A stretch of 14,592 bases of DNA, taken from an uncultured Collinsella sp. Its GTDB lineage: Bacteria > Actinomycetota > Coriobacteriia > Coriobacteriales > Coriobacteriaceae. The translations under genes were made by a program, and so were the position numbers. The stretch lies in the NCBI GenBank assembly GCA_937958315.1, contig CALFGH010000039.1, positions 1 to 14,592 of the forward strand, read 5' to 3'. Shown here one piece after another: positions 1 to 8,018 of this stretch; position 1 is the first letter of the stretch, and every line of letters starts with the position of its first letter. The notes below the pieces were generated by a model. That model saw only the letters and a list, made by a program, of their open reading frames with translations, was not told the DNA's origin and did no database searches.

Positions 1-117
1 GAACTGCACGCCCTGCAGGCCCGCGTCCACCATCCGGTTCACGGCGTTGGTACCGCCGCCGCCGACGCCGACCACCTTAATGACGGCAAGGTAGTTGTTG
101 ATCTCTGTCTCGTGCAT
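1..117 (-). CDS. ftsZ: Cell division protein FtsZ, N-terminal fragment (cut by window edge)
   Basis: FtsZ is the tubulin-like GTPase that forms the cytoplasmic Z-ring and recruits the divisome. Only the first 39 codons are visible and the frame runs off the left edge. The start MHETEINNYLAVIKVVGVGG is followed by GGTNAVNRM, the first glycine-rich nucleotide-binding segment (residues 15-29) typical of FtsZ N-termini. The ATG is preceded by GGAGGA five bases upstream (123-128), a strong ribosome binding site that fixes the start. Position directly after ftsQ, with no ftsA between, fits actinobacterial-type dcw clusters. A 198-bp gap separates it from ftsQ, unlike the tight spacing elsewhere, so it may have its own promoter. 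The GTPase T7 and C-terminal regions are outside the window. Confidence 0.95.
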   Translation of the reverse strand, partial: MHETEINNYLAVIKVVGVGGGGTNAVNRMVDAGLQGVQF

Positions 118-315
118 GTCGGTCCTCCGAACAAAGGTTATTGCCATAGCATGGGTTGACCCCTGCGCACATTAACCTTCAAGTTGAAAGTAAATGCAAA
201 GGTAAACCGTATTATGTTTGCACATTATGAACGTATCAGTCAAATAATTGGCGGTGAAAACCAAACAAACCAGATAAACGGCGCGGTATGCCCCGTCAAC
301 AAAGGCCAGAAGACG
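118..315 (-). promoter_or_regulatory. ftsQ-ftsZ intergenic region, probable ftsZ control region
   Basis: This 198-bp gap is visibly more AT-rich than the flanking genes. Read on the minus strand it holds a plausible promoter: CTGATA (239-234), a 17-bp spacer, then CATAAT (216-211), predicting a start near 204 and a leader of about 85 bases. A second -35-like TTGACG (299-294) has only a poor -10 (TATCTG) at 17 bp. The octamer gcacatta (plus strand) occurs twice, at 167-174 and 220-227, and a small palindrome ttcaa-g-ttgaa lies at 178-188. No terminator hairpin with a T-run follows ftsQ, so read-through from the main operon is also likely. The promoter call rests on consensus matching only. Confidence 0.4.
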
Positions 316-1584
316 CTACGAGGTCGGCGCGTTCCTAAACGTATAGTTGCCAGGAGATCGAACGTTGATATACGTCACGCCCTCCACCTGCGAAAGCAGC
401 TTGGTAACGATACGCTCCTTTTTGGCAATGTCGTCCGAATCTCCGAGCGACACCTCGATACCGTTATCGAGATTCGCCGAGATGGCCTCGACCGAGGGCG
501 TGGAAATATCCTTGACCTGGCCCAGGAACTCGCTCGAGAAACCGCGGACGTAATCCAGGCCGGCCTTGACGGCCTTGGAATTTACGGCTTGCCCCGAAAC
601 CGGCGCGACATCGGCCGAGACATCGGTCAACAGCACGGCACCGTAATGTTTGGCGAGTGCCAGGGCGGCATCGATGCCGTTTAGGGTGTTGGCGCCCTCC
701 CCCGTTGTGATGACATTGCCCTGGTCGTCAACATCGACCGAGGTAGACAGTGGTGCAATCCATGTGTCATCGTCCCCGATCGCCCATGCAAGATCATCGG
801 AGCTAATGTAGGCAATTGCGATAACCTTGCGTTCCGTCGGCGTGATGATGAGCGTATGGGGAAATTGACGCTGAACATCCACGCCCGAGACCCACGGATT
901 TTGCTTGAGGCCCTCGGTGATCTGGTCGGGATTCACATTGAACAGCGACGTGTCCTCGGGCAGATCGATCAGCTGGATGGCATCGTGCTTGGTTACATGC
1001 TCGCTACCCTGAATCTGAATATCGGTAGCGGCGAACAGGCCAGAGTTAATGACGATGACGGCAACGACCGCAAGCACTGCCAAAGCGGCAAGAATGCCAC
1101 CCACGATTTTGCCCTTGCCCTTAACGGCAGAAGCGGCACCCGCCGCATGATTTGCCAGGGCGCCGATCGATGACAGCGGATTAGAGCCCTTTTTGCCCGA
1201 TTGCGGTTTTGCGGAGGCCGACATCGACGTCAGCATACGTGGCTTAGATGCACCCAGCGCGCGACCGGGACGCGTCACCTTTGACCCCAACGAGGGCTTG
1301 GGCGACGCTATGGGGCGAGAAGGTTTGCCGCCCATCGCCGGTTTGGGCGTCACCGAGGGACGTGCCACCGGACGAGCAACCTTTTTGGCCGCGGGGCGTC
1401 CGCCAAGCTGCGAGCCGGCAGTCGAACGCTTGGCAGGCCGCACGGACCCAGCAGGCTTAGAAGGCATAATGGATTTACGTTGAGGTTGAGACGGTGCGCC
1501 GGAACGCCCTCCGGCGCGGCGGAAGGTTGGTTTCGATGCTCTAGAAGCCGAGGAATTTAACTTCCGGTCTGAGCTCGATGCCAT
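316..1584 (-). CDS. ftsQ: Cell division protein FtsQ (DivIB family) with long basic cytoplasmic tail
   Basis: FtsQ/DivIB is a bitopic membrane protein of the divisome that works with FtsL/FtsB to control FtsW-FtsI synthesis at the septum. The 422-residue product has a disordered N-terminal tail (1-158), one transmembrane helix (about 160-180), a POTRA domain (about 185-253, beginning ATDIQIQGSEHVTKHDAIQL) and a beta-type extracytoplasmic domain to about 412. The tail is unusual: 33 Lys/Arg and one acidic residue in the first 160, with 13 KP or RP dipeptides between 18 and 106-127. The start lies inside murB (44-bp overlap) and is supported by GGGAGG at 1593-1588, only 3 bases from the ATG, with further purine-rich sequence just upstream; the next Met (codon 40) has no ribosome binding site. 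Length exceeds typical FtsQ because of the tail. Confidence 0.93.
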   Translation of the reverse strand: MASSSDRKLNSSASRASKPTFRRAGGRSGAPSQPQRKSIMPSKPAGSVRPAKRSTAGSQLGGRPAAKKVARPVARPSVTPKPAMGGKPSRPIASPKPSLGSKVTRPGRALGASKPRMLTSMSASAKPQSGKKGSNPLSSIGALANHAAGAASAVKGKGKIVGGILAALAVLAVVAVIVINSGLFAATDIQIQGSEHVTKHDAIQLIDLPEDTSLFNVNPDQITEGLKQNPWVSGVDVQRQFPHTLIITPTERKVIAIAYISSDDLAWAIGDDDTWIAPLSTSVDVDDQGNVITTGEGANTLNGIDAALALAKHYGAVLLTDVSADVAPVSGQAVNSKAVKAGLDYVRGFSSEFLGQVKDISTPSVEAISANLDNGIEVSLGDSDDIAKKERIVTKLLSQVEGVTYINVRSPGNYTFRNAPTS

Positions 1585-2452
1585 ACGCCTCCCTCACCTT
1601 TCCGTGCACATGTCTGATAACCGCGGCCACGTCATCAGCCGAGGCGGTTCCGTTATTAACGATAAAATTAGCGTGTACGGGCGAAACTTCCGCGCCGCCA
1701 ACCGAAAAACCCTTTAATCCACAATCCTCGATGAGCTTTCCCACGCTCGCATCGGGCGGGTTGCGAAATACCGACCCGCAGGATGCACAGCCCATGGGCT
1801 GTGTGCGCTTACGCCGCGTCAGGTACCGCTCCATACGCTCACGGATATCGGCCTTGGGCGCAGGTTTGAGTTTGAGCACGCATTCCAGAATGATCTCGTT
1901 ACGCGGCAGGCTGCATTCACGGTAGCCCCAAGCGATCTCCGAGCCCGCATAATGCTTGATGCCGGAGCCCGGGTCAAACGTAACGACATCTTCGACCAGC
2001 GAGCCAATCCACTCGGTTCGCGTGCCGGCATTCATGGACACGGCGCCGCCAACGGAGCCGGGAATACCGACCGCAAACTCAAGGCCCGAAAGGCTGCGCG
2101 ATAGCGCGTCGTTGACTAGGCGAGCGAATATCACGCCCGCACCGACCGTCAGCGTACAACCGTCTTCGGCGACAACCGTACGCTGGAACTCGCGCCCCAA
2201 CGAAATGACGGCGCCGCGATAGCCTGCATCGGCAACAAGCAGATTAGATCCCTTGCCGATAATGACCCACGGCACCTGCTCACGATCGAGCACCGCCACG
2301 GCGCGACGCAAGGCATGATAGCTGTGACACGTCACAAAGAGGTCCGCCTTACCGCCGATACGATAGCTCGTATGGCGCGCGAGGCGTTCATCCTCGATTA
2401 CGTCCGTATCGATCATGCCCGAAAGCGCCATGACGGCGTTAAACAGACCCAT
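1541..2452 (-). CDS. murB: UDP-N-acetylmuramate dehydrogenase MurB (UDP-N-acetylenolpyruvoylglucosamine reductase)
   Basis: MurB is the cytoplasmic FAD enzyme that uses NADPH to reduce UDP-GlcNAc-enolpyruvate to UDP-MurNAc, the second committed step of peptidoglycan precursor synthesis. The 303-residue protein shows the FAD-binding GKGSNLLV (66-73) and GIPGSVGGA (129-137), YRE (177-179), the proton-donor serine in CGSVFRNP (Ser227), and the catalytic C-terminal Glu in LRPEVKFLG (Glu297). The length fits the shorter type II MurB. The active-site loop reads GCASCGS; the second Cys is common in the family, but Cys222, where a Pro is frequent, is less usual. The gene starts 5 bases after murC stops with little ribosome binding sequence, so translation is probably coupled. 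Its last 44 bp overlap the start of ftsQ. Confidence 0.96.
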   Translation of the reverse strand: MGLFNAVMALSGMIDTDVIEDERLARHTSYRIGGKADLFVTCHSYHALRRAVAVLDREQVPWVIIGKGSNLLVADAGYRGAVISLGREFQRTVVAEDGCTLTVGAGVIFARLVNDALSRSLSGLEFAVGIPGSVGGAVSMNAGTRTEWIGSLVEDVVTFDPGSGIKHYAGSEIAWGYRECSLPRNEIILECVLKLKPAPKADIRERMERYLTRRKRTQPMGCASCGSVFRNPPDASVGKLIEDCGLKGFSVGGAEVSPVHANFIVNNGTASADDVAAVIRHVHGKVREAYGIELRPEVKFLGF

Positions 2453-2457
2453 GGGGT

Positions 2458-3876
2458 TTAAGCGTCTTTCTTGGCAGTCAGATACTCGATGAACTCGGGG
2501 CCGACCGTCGTGACGTCGCCGGCGCCCATGGTAAGCAGCAAATCGCCCTCGCCCACCATCTTCTCGAGCTCCTCATTGAGCTCAAGACGGCTCGAGCAGT
2601 ACACGACCTCCTTACCGGGATGCTTAGCGCGCACGGTATCGGCAAGCATCTTGGACGTGACGCCCGGGATGGGCATCTCACCGGCAGAGAACACGTCAAT
2701 CAACAGCAGCTTGTCGGCATTGGCGAATGCATCGGCAAAGTCATCGCACAGAGCCTGCAGGCGCGAATAGCGGTGCGGCTGGAACACGACGTCGACATGT
2801 TTGTAGCCCAGCGAAGAGGCAGCAGCGAGCGTCGCCTTGATCTCGGTGGGATGATGGCCGTAATCGTCAACCACCGTGATGCCGTCGATATCGCCCACGT
2901 GGGTAAAGCGACGGCGGACGCCTTCAAAACTCGAAAGTGCCTTAGCGGCGGCGTCGATATCGAGGCCTAGGACATGGGCGACGGTCAAGACGGCCGTGGC
3001 GTTGAGCATGTTGTGACGACCGGGGTTGCTCTTAATCTCGACAGCGTGCTCGGTGCCGTCCTCAAGGCGAACGATAAAGTCGCTCTGGATGCCCTTGACA
3101 TCCGGATGCACGCAGACGATGTCGTTGGTCTCGGCAAAGCCATAGGAAAGCACATGACGGCCCGTCGACTTGGCAAGCTCGACCAGATGCGGGTCCTCGC
3201 CACAGACGATGACCGTGCCGCCCTCGCCCACCAGACTCATAAACTTGGCGAAGGTGGCCTCGATCTCCTCGATACCCGAGTAATGATCGAGATGGTCGGC
3301 CTCGACGTTGGTCACGATGACCACATTGGGGTTAAGGAACAGGAAGGAGCTGTCGGACTCATCCGCCTCGGCGACAAAATAGTCGCCCGAGCCGTTCTTG
3401 CCGTTGGTATCGTAGCCCTCGACAATGCCACCGATCAGGAAGCTGGGGTCCAGACCCATGCGGTCGAGCATGGTGGCGCACATCGAAGAGGTCGTGGTCT
3501 TGCCGTGAGTACCGGCGACGGCGACGGTGGTGTAGCCGTGGCCCAGAGCCGAGAGCATCTTGGCGCGAGGCCACACGGGAATACCCAGCTCGCGCGCACG
3601 GACGAGCTCGGGGTTGGACTCGGGAATAGCGGTAGAGACCACGACGACGTCGGGCTTGACCTCGTCGATGGTGGCGGCCTCATGGCCCACATGCACCTTC
3701 ACGCCGGCACGGGTAAGCTGGCGAATATAGCGAGACGTCTTAAGGTCGGAGCCGGTAACGACATAGCCGCGCTCGTGAAGGACGAGGGCGATGCCGCTCA
3801 TGCCGGCGCCACCGATACCGATAAAATGGGCGCTCTTGAAATCGGGCGCGGAGGTTGCAGTCTGGGAATCAGCCAT
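2458..3876 (-). CDS. murC: UDP-N-acetylmuramate--L-alanine ligase MurC
   Basis: MurC is the cytoplasmic ATP-dependent ligase that adds L-Ala to UDP-MurNAc. With the ATG at 3876 it has 472 residues: an N-terminal UDP-binding domain with the glycine-rich FIGIGGAGMSG (18-28), the ATPase P-loop GTHGKTTTS (122-130), ADESDSSF and NVEADHLDHY in the central domain, then DDYGHHPTEI (337-346), PHRYSR (367-372) and GAGD (451-454). The open frame extends nine codons further to a GTG at 3903, but AAGGAG (3893-3888) lies 11 bases before the ATG and inside that extension, so the ATG is preferred. A 97-bp gap after murG, wider than most here, showed no convincing promoter. MurB follows 5 bp downstream. Confidence 0.96.
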   Translation of the reverse strand: MADSQTATSAPDFKSAHFIGIGGAGMSGIALVLHERGYVVTGSDLKTSRYIRQLTRAGVKVHVGHEAATIDEVKPDVVVVSTAIPESNPELVRARELGIPVWPRAKMLSALGHGYTTVAVAGTHGKTTTSSMCATMLDRMGLDPSFLIGGIVEGYDTNGKNGSGDYFVAEADESDSSFLFLNPNVVIVTNVEADHLDHYSGIEEIEATFAKFMSLVGEGGTVIVCGEDPHLVELAKSTGRHVLSYGFAETNDIVCVHPDVKGIQSDFIVRLEDGTEHAVEIKSNPGRHNMLNATAVLTVAHVLGLDIDAAAKALSSFEGVRRRFTHVGDIDGITVVDDYGHHPTEIKATLAAASSLGYKHVDVVFQPHRYSRLQALCDDFADAFANADKLLLIDVFSAGEMPIPGVTSKMLADTVRAKHPGKEVVYCSSRLELNEELEKMVGEGDLLLTMGAGDVTTVGPEFIEYLTAKKDA

Positions 3877-3973
3877 GTGCTCGTGTACTCCTTGCGTAAA
3901 CACTGCCTGTAACCCGTCTACTGTACCGCACCTACCGCATCCGCGCGAGGGCGACCCGCGATATCCCGTCTAA

Positions 3974-5089
3974 CTAACGCAATCCTTCTACCGCGTCTGC
4001 CAAAAGGACGGCAGCGCGGTCCTGGGCCAAACCGCGAGCCGCCTGACGCATGGCATCGCGCGCCTGCGCATCATCGATAAGATGCAGCAGCTCATCGGCA
4101 AACGCCTGGGTATCGATATCGGCATCGGCGCAGAGCACGCCAGCACCGGCATCGACCAGATAGCGGGCATTGGTGGTCTGATGATCGGCCGTCGCATGCG
4201 GATACGGCACCAGTACCGAAGGAACGGCAAGGGCCGCGATTTCGGCAACGCTCGAAGCGCCCGAGCGCGAGAGGACCAAATCGGCCGCGGCCAGCATATC
4301 GCCCATATTGTCGATGTAGGGCTGGACGCGATACCGCTTCGCCTCCTCGGGCATCAGGGCAAGGGCACGCTCGGTGTCCTCGAAGCCATCGGCGCCCGTC
4401 GAATGCAAAACATAGAGCTTATCGCGCGAGAGCAACTCGTTTTTTAGCGAGGCCACGCGCTCATTAAGATGTTGAGCACCAAGTGAGCCGCCAAACACCA
4501 GCAGGAGTGTAGCGTCCTCAGGCACGTCGAGAGCCCTGCGACCGCGAACCCGATCTCCCTCGATCACAGAACGGCGTACGGGGTTGCCGGTCATGAGCAC
4601 ATGGTCAGGATCGCCCTCGCACTCAAACACGGAACGTGCTGCCGGCACCGAGATACAAACGCGGGCGGCATGCGAACTCATCATCTTGTTAGCAAGGCCC
4701 GGAACGGAGTTCTGTTCGTGCAGCAGATACGGAATGCCCGCGTCTTTGCACCAGCCCAGAAGCGGGACCTCGACATAGGCGCCAAAACCTATAGCGACAT
4801 CGGGCTTGCAGGCTTTAGAAAAATGGCTGCCGAGCGTGCGCTTCGCCTTATAGACACGCCACAGCGAGCTCAATGCCGTCCAAGGGCGAGAGCGGTCGAA
4901 GCCCGTAACCGTAATCGGCACAAAATCGAACCCTGCCTCGGGAACCAGACGACCCTCGAGCTTATGCGACTGACCCACAAACACAACGTGGTGGCCACGG
5001 TCACGTAGCTCCTCGGCCAAGGCGAGTGCGGGGTTGATATGTCCCGCCGTGCCGCCGGCTGCGATAGCAACGGTCATCTTATCGGTCAT
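3974..5089 (-). CDS. murG: Lipid II synthase MurG (undecaprenyl-PP-MurNAc-pentapeptide-UDP-GlcNAc GlcNAc transferase)
   Basis: MurG is a GT-B glycosyltransferase on the inner membrane face that transfers GlcNAc from UDP-GlcNAc to lipid I, giving lipid II. The 371-residue protein shows the N-terminal glycine loop GGTAGHINP (12-20), HEQNSVPG (124-131), the second glycine loop GGSLGAQ (200-206), SRSGASSVAEI (274-284), which belongs to the donor-binding region, and PYPHATADHQTTNA (295-308). All are family signatures. The start ATG overlaps the end of ftsW by 11 bp and has AAGGGA five bases upstream (5100-5095), so ftsW and murG are probably translationally coupled. A second Met at codon 5 is possible but is less well placed for the ribosome binding site. 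Confidence 0.97.
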   Translation of the reverse strand: MTDKMTVAIAAGGTAGHINPALALAEELRDRGHHVVFVGQSHKLEGRLVPEAGFDFVPITVTGFDRSRPWTALSSLWRVYKAKRTLGSHFSKACKPDVAIGFGAYVEVPLLGWCKDAGIPYLLHEQNSVPGLANKMMSSHAARVCISVPAARSVFECEGDPDHVLMTGNPVRRSVIEGDRVRGRRALDVPEDATLLLVFGGSLGAQHLNERVASLKNELLSRDKLYVLHSTGADGFEDTERALALMPEEAKRYRVQPYIDNMGDMLAAADLVLSRSGASSVAEIAALAVPSVLVPYPHATADHQTTNARYLVDAGAGVLCADADIDTQAFADELLHLIDDAQARDAMRQAARGLAQDRAAVLLADAVEGLR

Positions 5090-6593
5090 GGTAGTCCCTT
5101 CGTACGCGCGGCCCCTGGTCGTCGGTGCGCAAGCGCGCCGACGGGTCCGAATTCAAGTCGATCCGATTATATCCGCCACCCGTATTGCGCGGCGTAGGTC
5201 GTTGCGGGCGACTCTGCGGCGCCGGTCGCGGACGGGCATCCGACTCCGAAGCAAAACCGTTCAAGACGGTAAAACCGCCACGCGACGAGCGCTCCCCACG
5301 TGTATGGGGAACACCGGCAGTGCTCTCGTCCATAACGGCAAAGCTATCGCGACGACGATCGTATTCATCGCGTCGAGCGCTCTCGTGCGAGACGCGCAAA
5401 ATAAGCCCGGCGAGCATGAGCGACACGATAATCGACGAGCCGCCGTAACTGATGAACGGCAGCGGCTTACCCGTCATAGGAAACACGTTGAGAATACCCA
5501 GCGCGTTGATCAAAAACTGCACCGCGAGGATAACCGCAGAGCCCGAAGCCATGAGCGCCCCGCGACGATTGGCAGCCTGCTCGGCAATTCGAAACGCCGA
5601 GTAGATCAGCATCGCAAACACCAAGAAAAACAGCAGCGTCCCCAAAAAGCCAACCTCCTCGCCAATGATGGCCAGGATGTAGTCGTTGTGTGCCTCGGGC
5701 AAATACGAGTACTTCATGGTTGAGTTGCCGATACCGCGGCCGAACAGTCCGCCCGAAGCAAACGCCATAATGGCGAGCGTTGCCTGATACCCGTCTCCAT
5801 ATTCATCTGCCCAAGGGTTCAAGAGAACCTGAATGCGCACCATACGGTACGGCTCGACGACAAGAGCGATCACGATGATGACGGCGCCAGCCAGAATCGC
5901 ACCGATAATGAATTTTGGGTCAAGGCCGGCAAAGAGCGCCATGCACATGATCGTCAACAGAATAATCAGGATGGTGCCAAAGTCGGGCTGAATAAAAATC
6001 AAGACGAGCGATATGCCCAAATATAAGCCCATGCCCTTAAGGAACTCATTGATGTTACCGCCGGGCGAAAACACGCGATCGAGCATGATGGCAGAATAGG
6101 CAATGGCAAACGGCTTGAGAAACTCCGATGGCTGAAACTGAATGCCGGCAATGCTCAGCCAACGCGTAGCGCCACGGCTGCCGCTACCAAAAAGGAACAC
6201 CGCAAACAGCAAGATCATCATAGCGATAAGAGCAAGTTTAAGCGCCCCTTCGCCAAACCAGCTATCGGGTGCAACGCGCGCGATGAACTCGAGGGCAGCA
6301 ACACCGACGACAGTGAACATAAACTGCCGGAACAAAAAGTAGGTCGCGGAGCCGTTCTCGTGAAGCGCCTCGATTGAAGAAGCCGAGTACACCATAAGCA
6401 GGCCAAAACAGACCAGCGAGAACAGGCAGGTCAAAAAGACCAGGCGGGGTCGCATGATACGCGCGGGAACGCCGGCGATATAACGTTCGCCGATGCCCTG
6501 CGTGCCATGGTCGGCGCGCGGCGTGCTGCGCTGCGAGGAAGCACGGTCCGAGTCGGGCCTCCTCATATTCTGTCGGGGGCTCTCATCTCTCAC
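5079..6593 (-). CDS. ftsW: Septal peptidoglycan polymerase FtsW (SEDS family)
   Basis: FtsW is the SEDS glycosyltransferase that polymerises lipid II at the septum with its class B PBP partner, here FtsI. About ten membrane segments follow a polar N-terminus of about 45 residues. Signatures are GATRWLSIAGIQFQPSEFLK (about 141-160), QPDFGT with the conserved catalytic-type Asp (Asp204), PEAHNDYILAIIGEE and GKPLPFISYGGSS. The cytoplasmic C-terminal tail (about 100 residues) is Arg/Pro/Asp-rich and ends with a motif also found in the FtsI tail. No ATG lies at the 5' end: the frame allows TTG at 6599 (3 bp after murD) or GTG at 6593. I chose GTG because AGGGG lies six bases upstream; numbering here uses it. 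An ATG at codon 10 has no ribosome binding site. It overlaps murG by 11 bp. Confidence 0.93.
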   Translation of the reverse strand: MRDESPRQNMRRPDSDRASSQRSTPRADHGTQGIGERYIAGVPARIMRPRLVFLTCLFSLVCFGLLMVYSASSIEALHENGSATYFLFRQFMFTVVGVAALEFIARVAPDSWFGEGALKLALIAMMILLFAVFLFGSGSRGATRWLSIAGIQFQPSEFLKPFAIAYSAIMLDRVFSPGGNINEFLKGMGLYLGISLVLIFIQPDFGTILIILLTIMCMALFAGLDPKFIIGAILAGAVIIVIALVVEPYRMVRIQVLLNPWADEYGDGYQATLAIMAFASGGLFGRGIGNSTMKYSYLPEAHNDYILAIIGEEVGFLGTLLFFLVFAMLIYSAFRIAEQAANRRGALMASGSAVILAVQFLINALGILNVFPMTGKPLPFISYGGSSIIVSLMLAGLILRVSHESARRDEYDRRRDSFAVMDESTAGVPHTRGERSSRGGFTVLNGFASESDARPRPAPQSRPQRPTPRNTGGGYNRIDLNSDPSARLRTDDQGPRVRRDYHDR

Positions 6594-6602
6594 CGGCAAC
6601 CC

Positions 6603-8009
6603 CTATTCCATTTGCGTATTGGACGCAGCGGCAAGCTGGGCCACATAGTCCTTAAACACGCGGCCGCGCTCCTCGTAGCCCGAGAACTCATCAAACGAAG
6701 AGCAGGCGGGCGACAGTAAGATCACATCGCCGCGGCTCGAGAGCGAACGGGCAACGTCCACGGCATCGCGCAGGTCGTCGGCCTGGGCGATATCGACATC
6801 ACCGTCGACATCCGCTTCGTCCATAGCGGCGGTAAAGCGCTCGCGCGCGTCTCCAAAGCAGACTACCGAGCGAACGTTGTCCATCACAACGCGGGCAAAG
6901 GACTCGAGCGGCGTGCCTTTATCGTGACCGCCGAGCAGCAAGATCACATCGTCATCGGGAAACGCCGTCAGGGCCTTTTCGACCGCATCGGTGTTCGTTG
7001 CCTTGGAATCGTTGACATAGCGCACGCCATCGATCTCGCCACAGGGCTCAACGCGGTGCTCCAGCGGCTGGAACGAGACCAGGCCGCGACACACACCGTC
7101 AACATCGGCGCCAACCGTCAGGGCCGCCGTGGCAGCACACAGGGCATTGATTACATTGTGATGGCCCGAAATCTTAAGTTCGGACGTATCGACAAGCGGG
7201 GTCTCGACGCCCTTCAGGCGAATGACCATCTTGCCATCGCGCACAAATGCGGCGTCCTCGCCCGCAGGCTCGTCAAAAGCAACCTTGCAGATGCGACGGC
7301 CCGGAACATAGATGTACTCATCGAACTCGTGGATACCGGCATCCTCGACGTCAACAATCACCAGGTCATCGTCGACCATATTCTCGAAGAGCTTAATCTT
7401 GGCGAGCGCATAGTTCTTATGGCTCTTATGCCAGCCCAGATGATCGGGGGTAATGTTGAGCAGCACCGCCACACGGGGGTGAAGCTCCTGGGTCGTTGCG
7501 ATCTGATAGCTCGAAAGCTCCGCCACAAACCACTCGTTATGCGCACGGCCATCGATCTCGTTCACCGGAGGCTCGCCGATGTTGCCGACAGCAACGCTCG
7601 CTTCGCCCGCCGCCTTAAGCAGGTAGTCGGTCAGCGACGTGGTTGTCGTCTTGCCGTTGGTGCCCGTAATGGCAATCCAATTTTGGGGAGACAGACGGTA
7701 GGCAAACTCGGGCTCACCCATAATCTGGACAGCGTGATCGCGGCCAGCCTTAAAGAATGCCGAGAACTCCGAGATGCCCGGACACGTCACGCATACATCA
7801 AACGCGCCCTCGACCTGCTCGGTTCCGTAGACAAACGATGCCCCGTGTGCCTCGAGCGAGCGCGTGGCATCGTTGGGCTCGGACGTGCCGCCACCGTAAA
7901 CGGTAACGGCACTCACGCGCTCGGGATGCGCAAGCGCCCAGCGAGCGACATCAAGACCGGACTTACCCTGGCCCAAAACGAGCAGGCTAAAGACATCAGC
8001 AAGAGGCAT
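6603..8009 (-). CDS. murD: UDP-N-acetylmuramoyl-L-alanine--D-glutamate ligase MurD
   Basis: MurD is the cytoplasmic ATP-dependent ligase that adds D-Glu to UDP-MurNAc-L-Ala. The 468-residue product has an N-terminal nucleotide-sugar-binding domain (VLGQGKSGLDVARWAL, about 11-26), a P-loop GTNGKTTTTS (116-125), ELSSYQI (164-170), NITPDHLGWH, HRVEPCGEIDGVRYVNDSKATN (318-339), LLLGGHDKG (357-365) and the C-terminal SPACSSFDEFSGYEERG (433-449). SSYQ and NDSKATN separate MurD from MurC, MurE and MurF. It starts 9 bp after mraY with no strong ribosome binding site, suggesting coupling, and ends just before the ftsW start codon candidates. Length is normal for the family. Confidence 0.96.
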   Translation of the reverse strand: MPLADVFSLLVLGQGKSGLDVARWALAHPERVSAVTVYGGGTSEPNDATRSLEAHGASFVYGTEQVEGAFDVCVTCPGISEFSAFFKAGRDHAVQIMGEPEFAYRLSPQNWIAITGTNGKTTTTSLTDYLLKAAGEASVAVGNIGEPPVNEIDGRAHNEWFVAELSSYQIATTQELHPRVAVLLNITPDHLGWHKSHKNYALAKIKLFENMVDDDLVIVDVEDAGIHEFDEYIYVPGRRICKVAFDEPAGEDAAFVRDGKMVIRLKGVETPLVDTSELKISGHHNVINALCAATAALTVGADVDGVCRGLVSFQPLEHRVEPCGEIDGVRYVNDSKATNTDAVEKALTAFPDDDVILLLGGHDKGTPLESFARVVMDNVRSVVCFGDARERFTAAMDEADVDGDVDIAQADDLRDAVDVARSLSSRGDVILLSPACSSFDEFSGYEERGRVFKDYVAQLAAASNTQME

Positions 8010-8018
8010 GAAAGACCA

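Noticed and set aside
1721..1793. Cysteine-rich MurB active-site loop as a metal or redox site
   Set aside because: SCGSVFRNP is a common family variant; only one extra Cys (Cys222) is unusual, which is too little to claim a new site.
3877..3973. Promoter in the murG-murC gap
   Set aside because: I found no pair of -35 and -10 elements with suitable spacing; the nine-codon upstream GTG extension of murC explains part of the open frame here.
5293..5310. Perfect inverted repeat tcccca-cgtgta-tgggga, reminiscent of the mraZ inverted repeats
   Set aside because: The arm order is reversed (C-arm first), the centre differs, and it lies within codons of the FtsW tail; best explained as chance.
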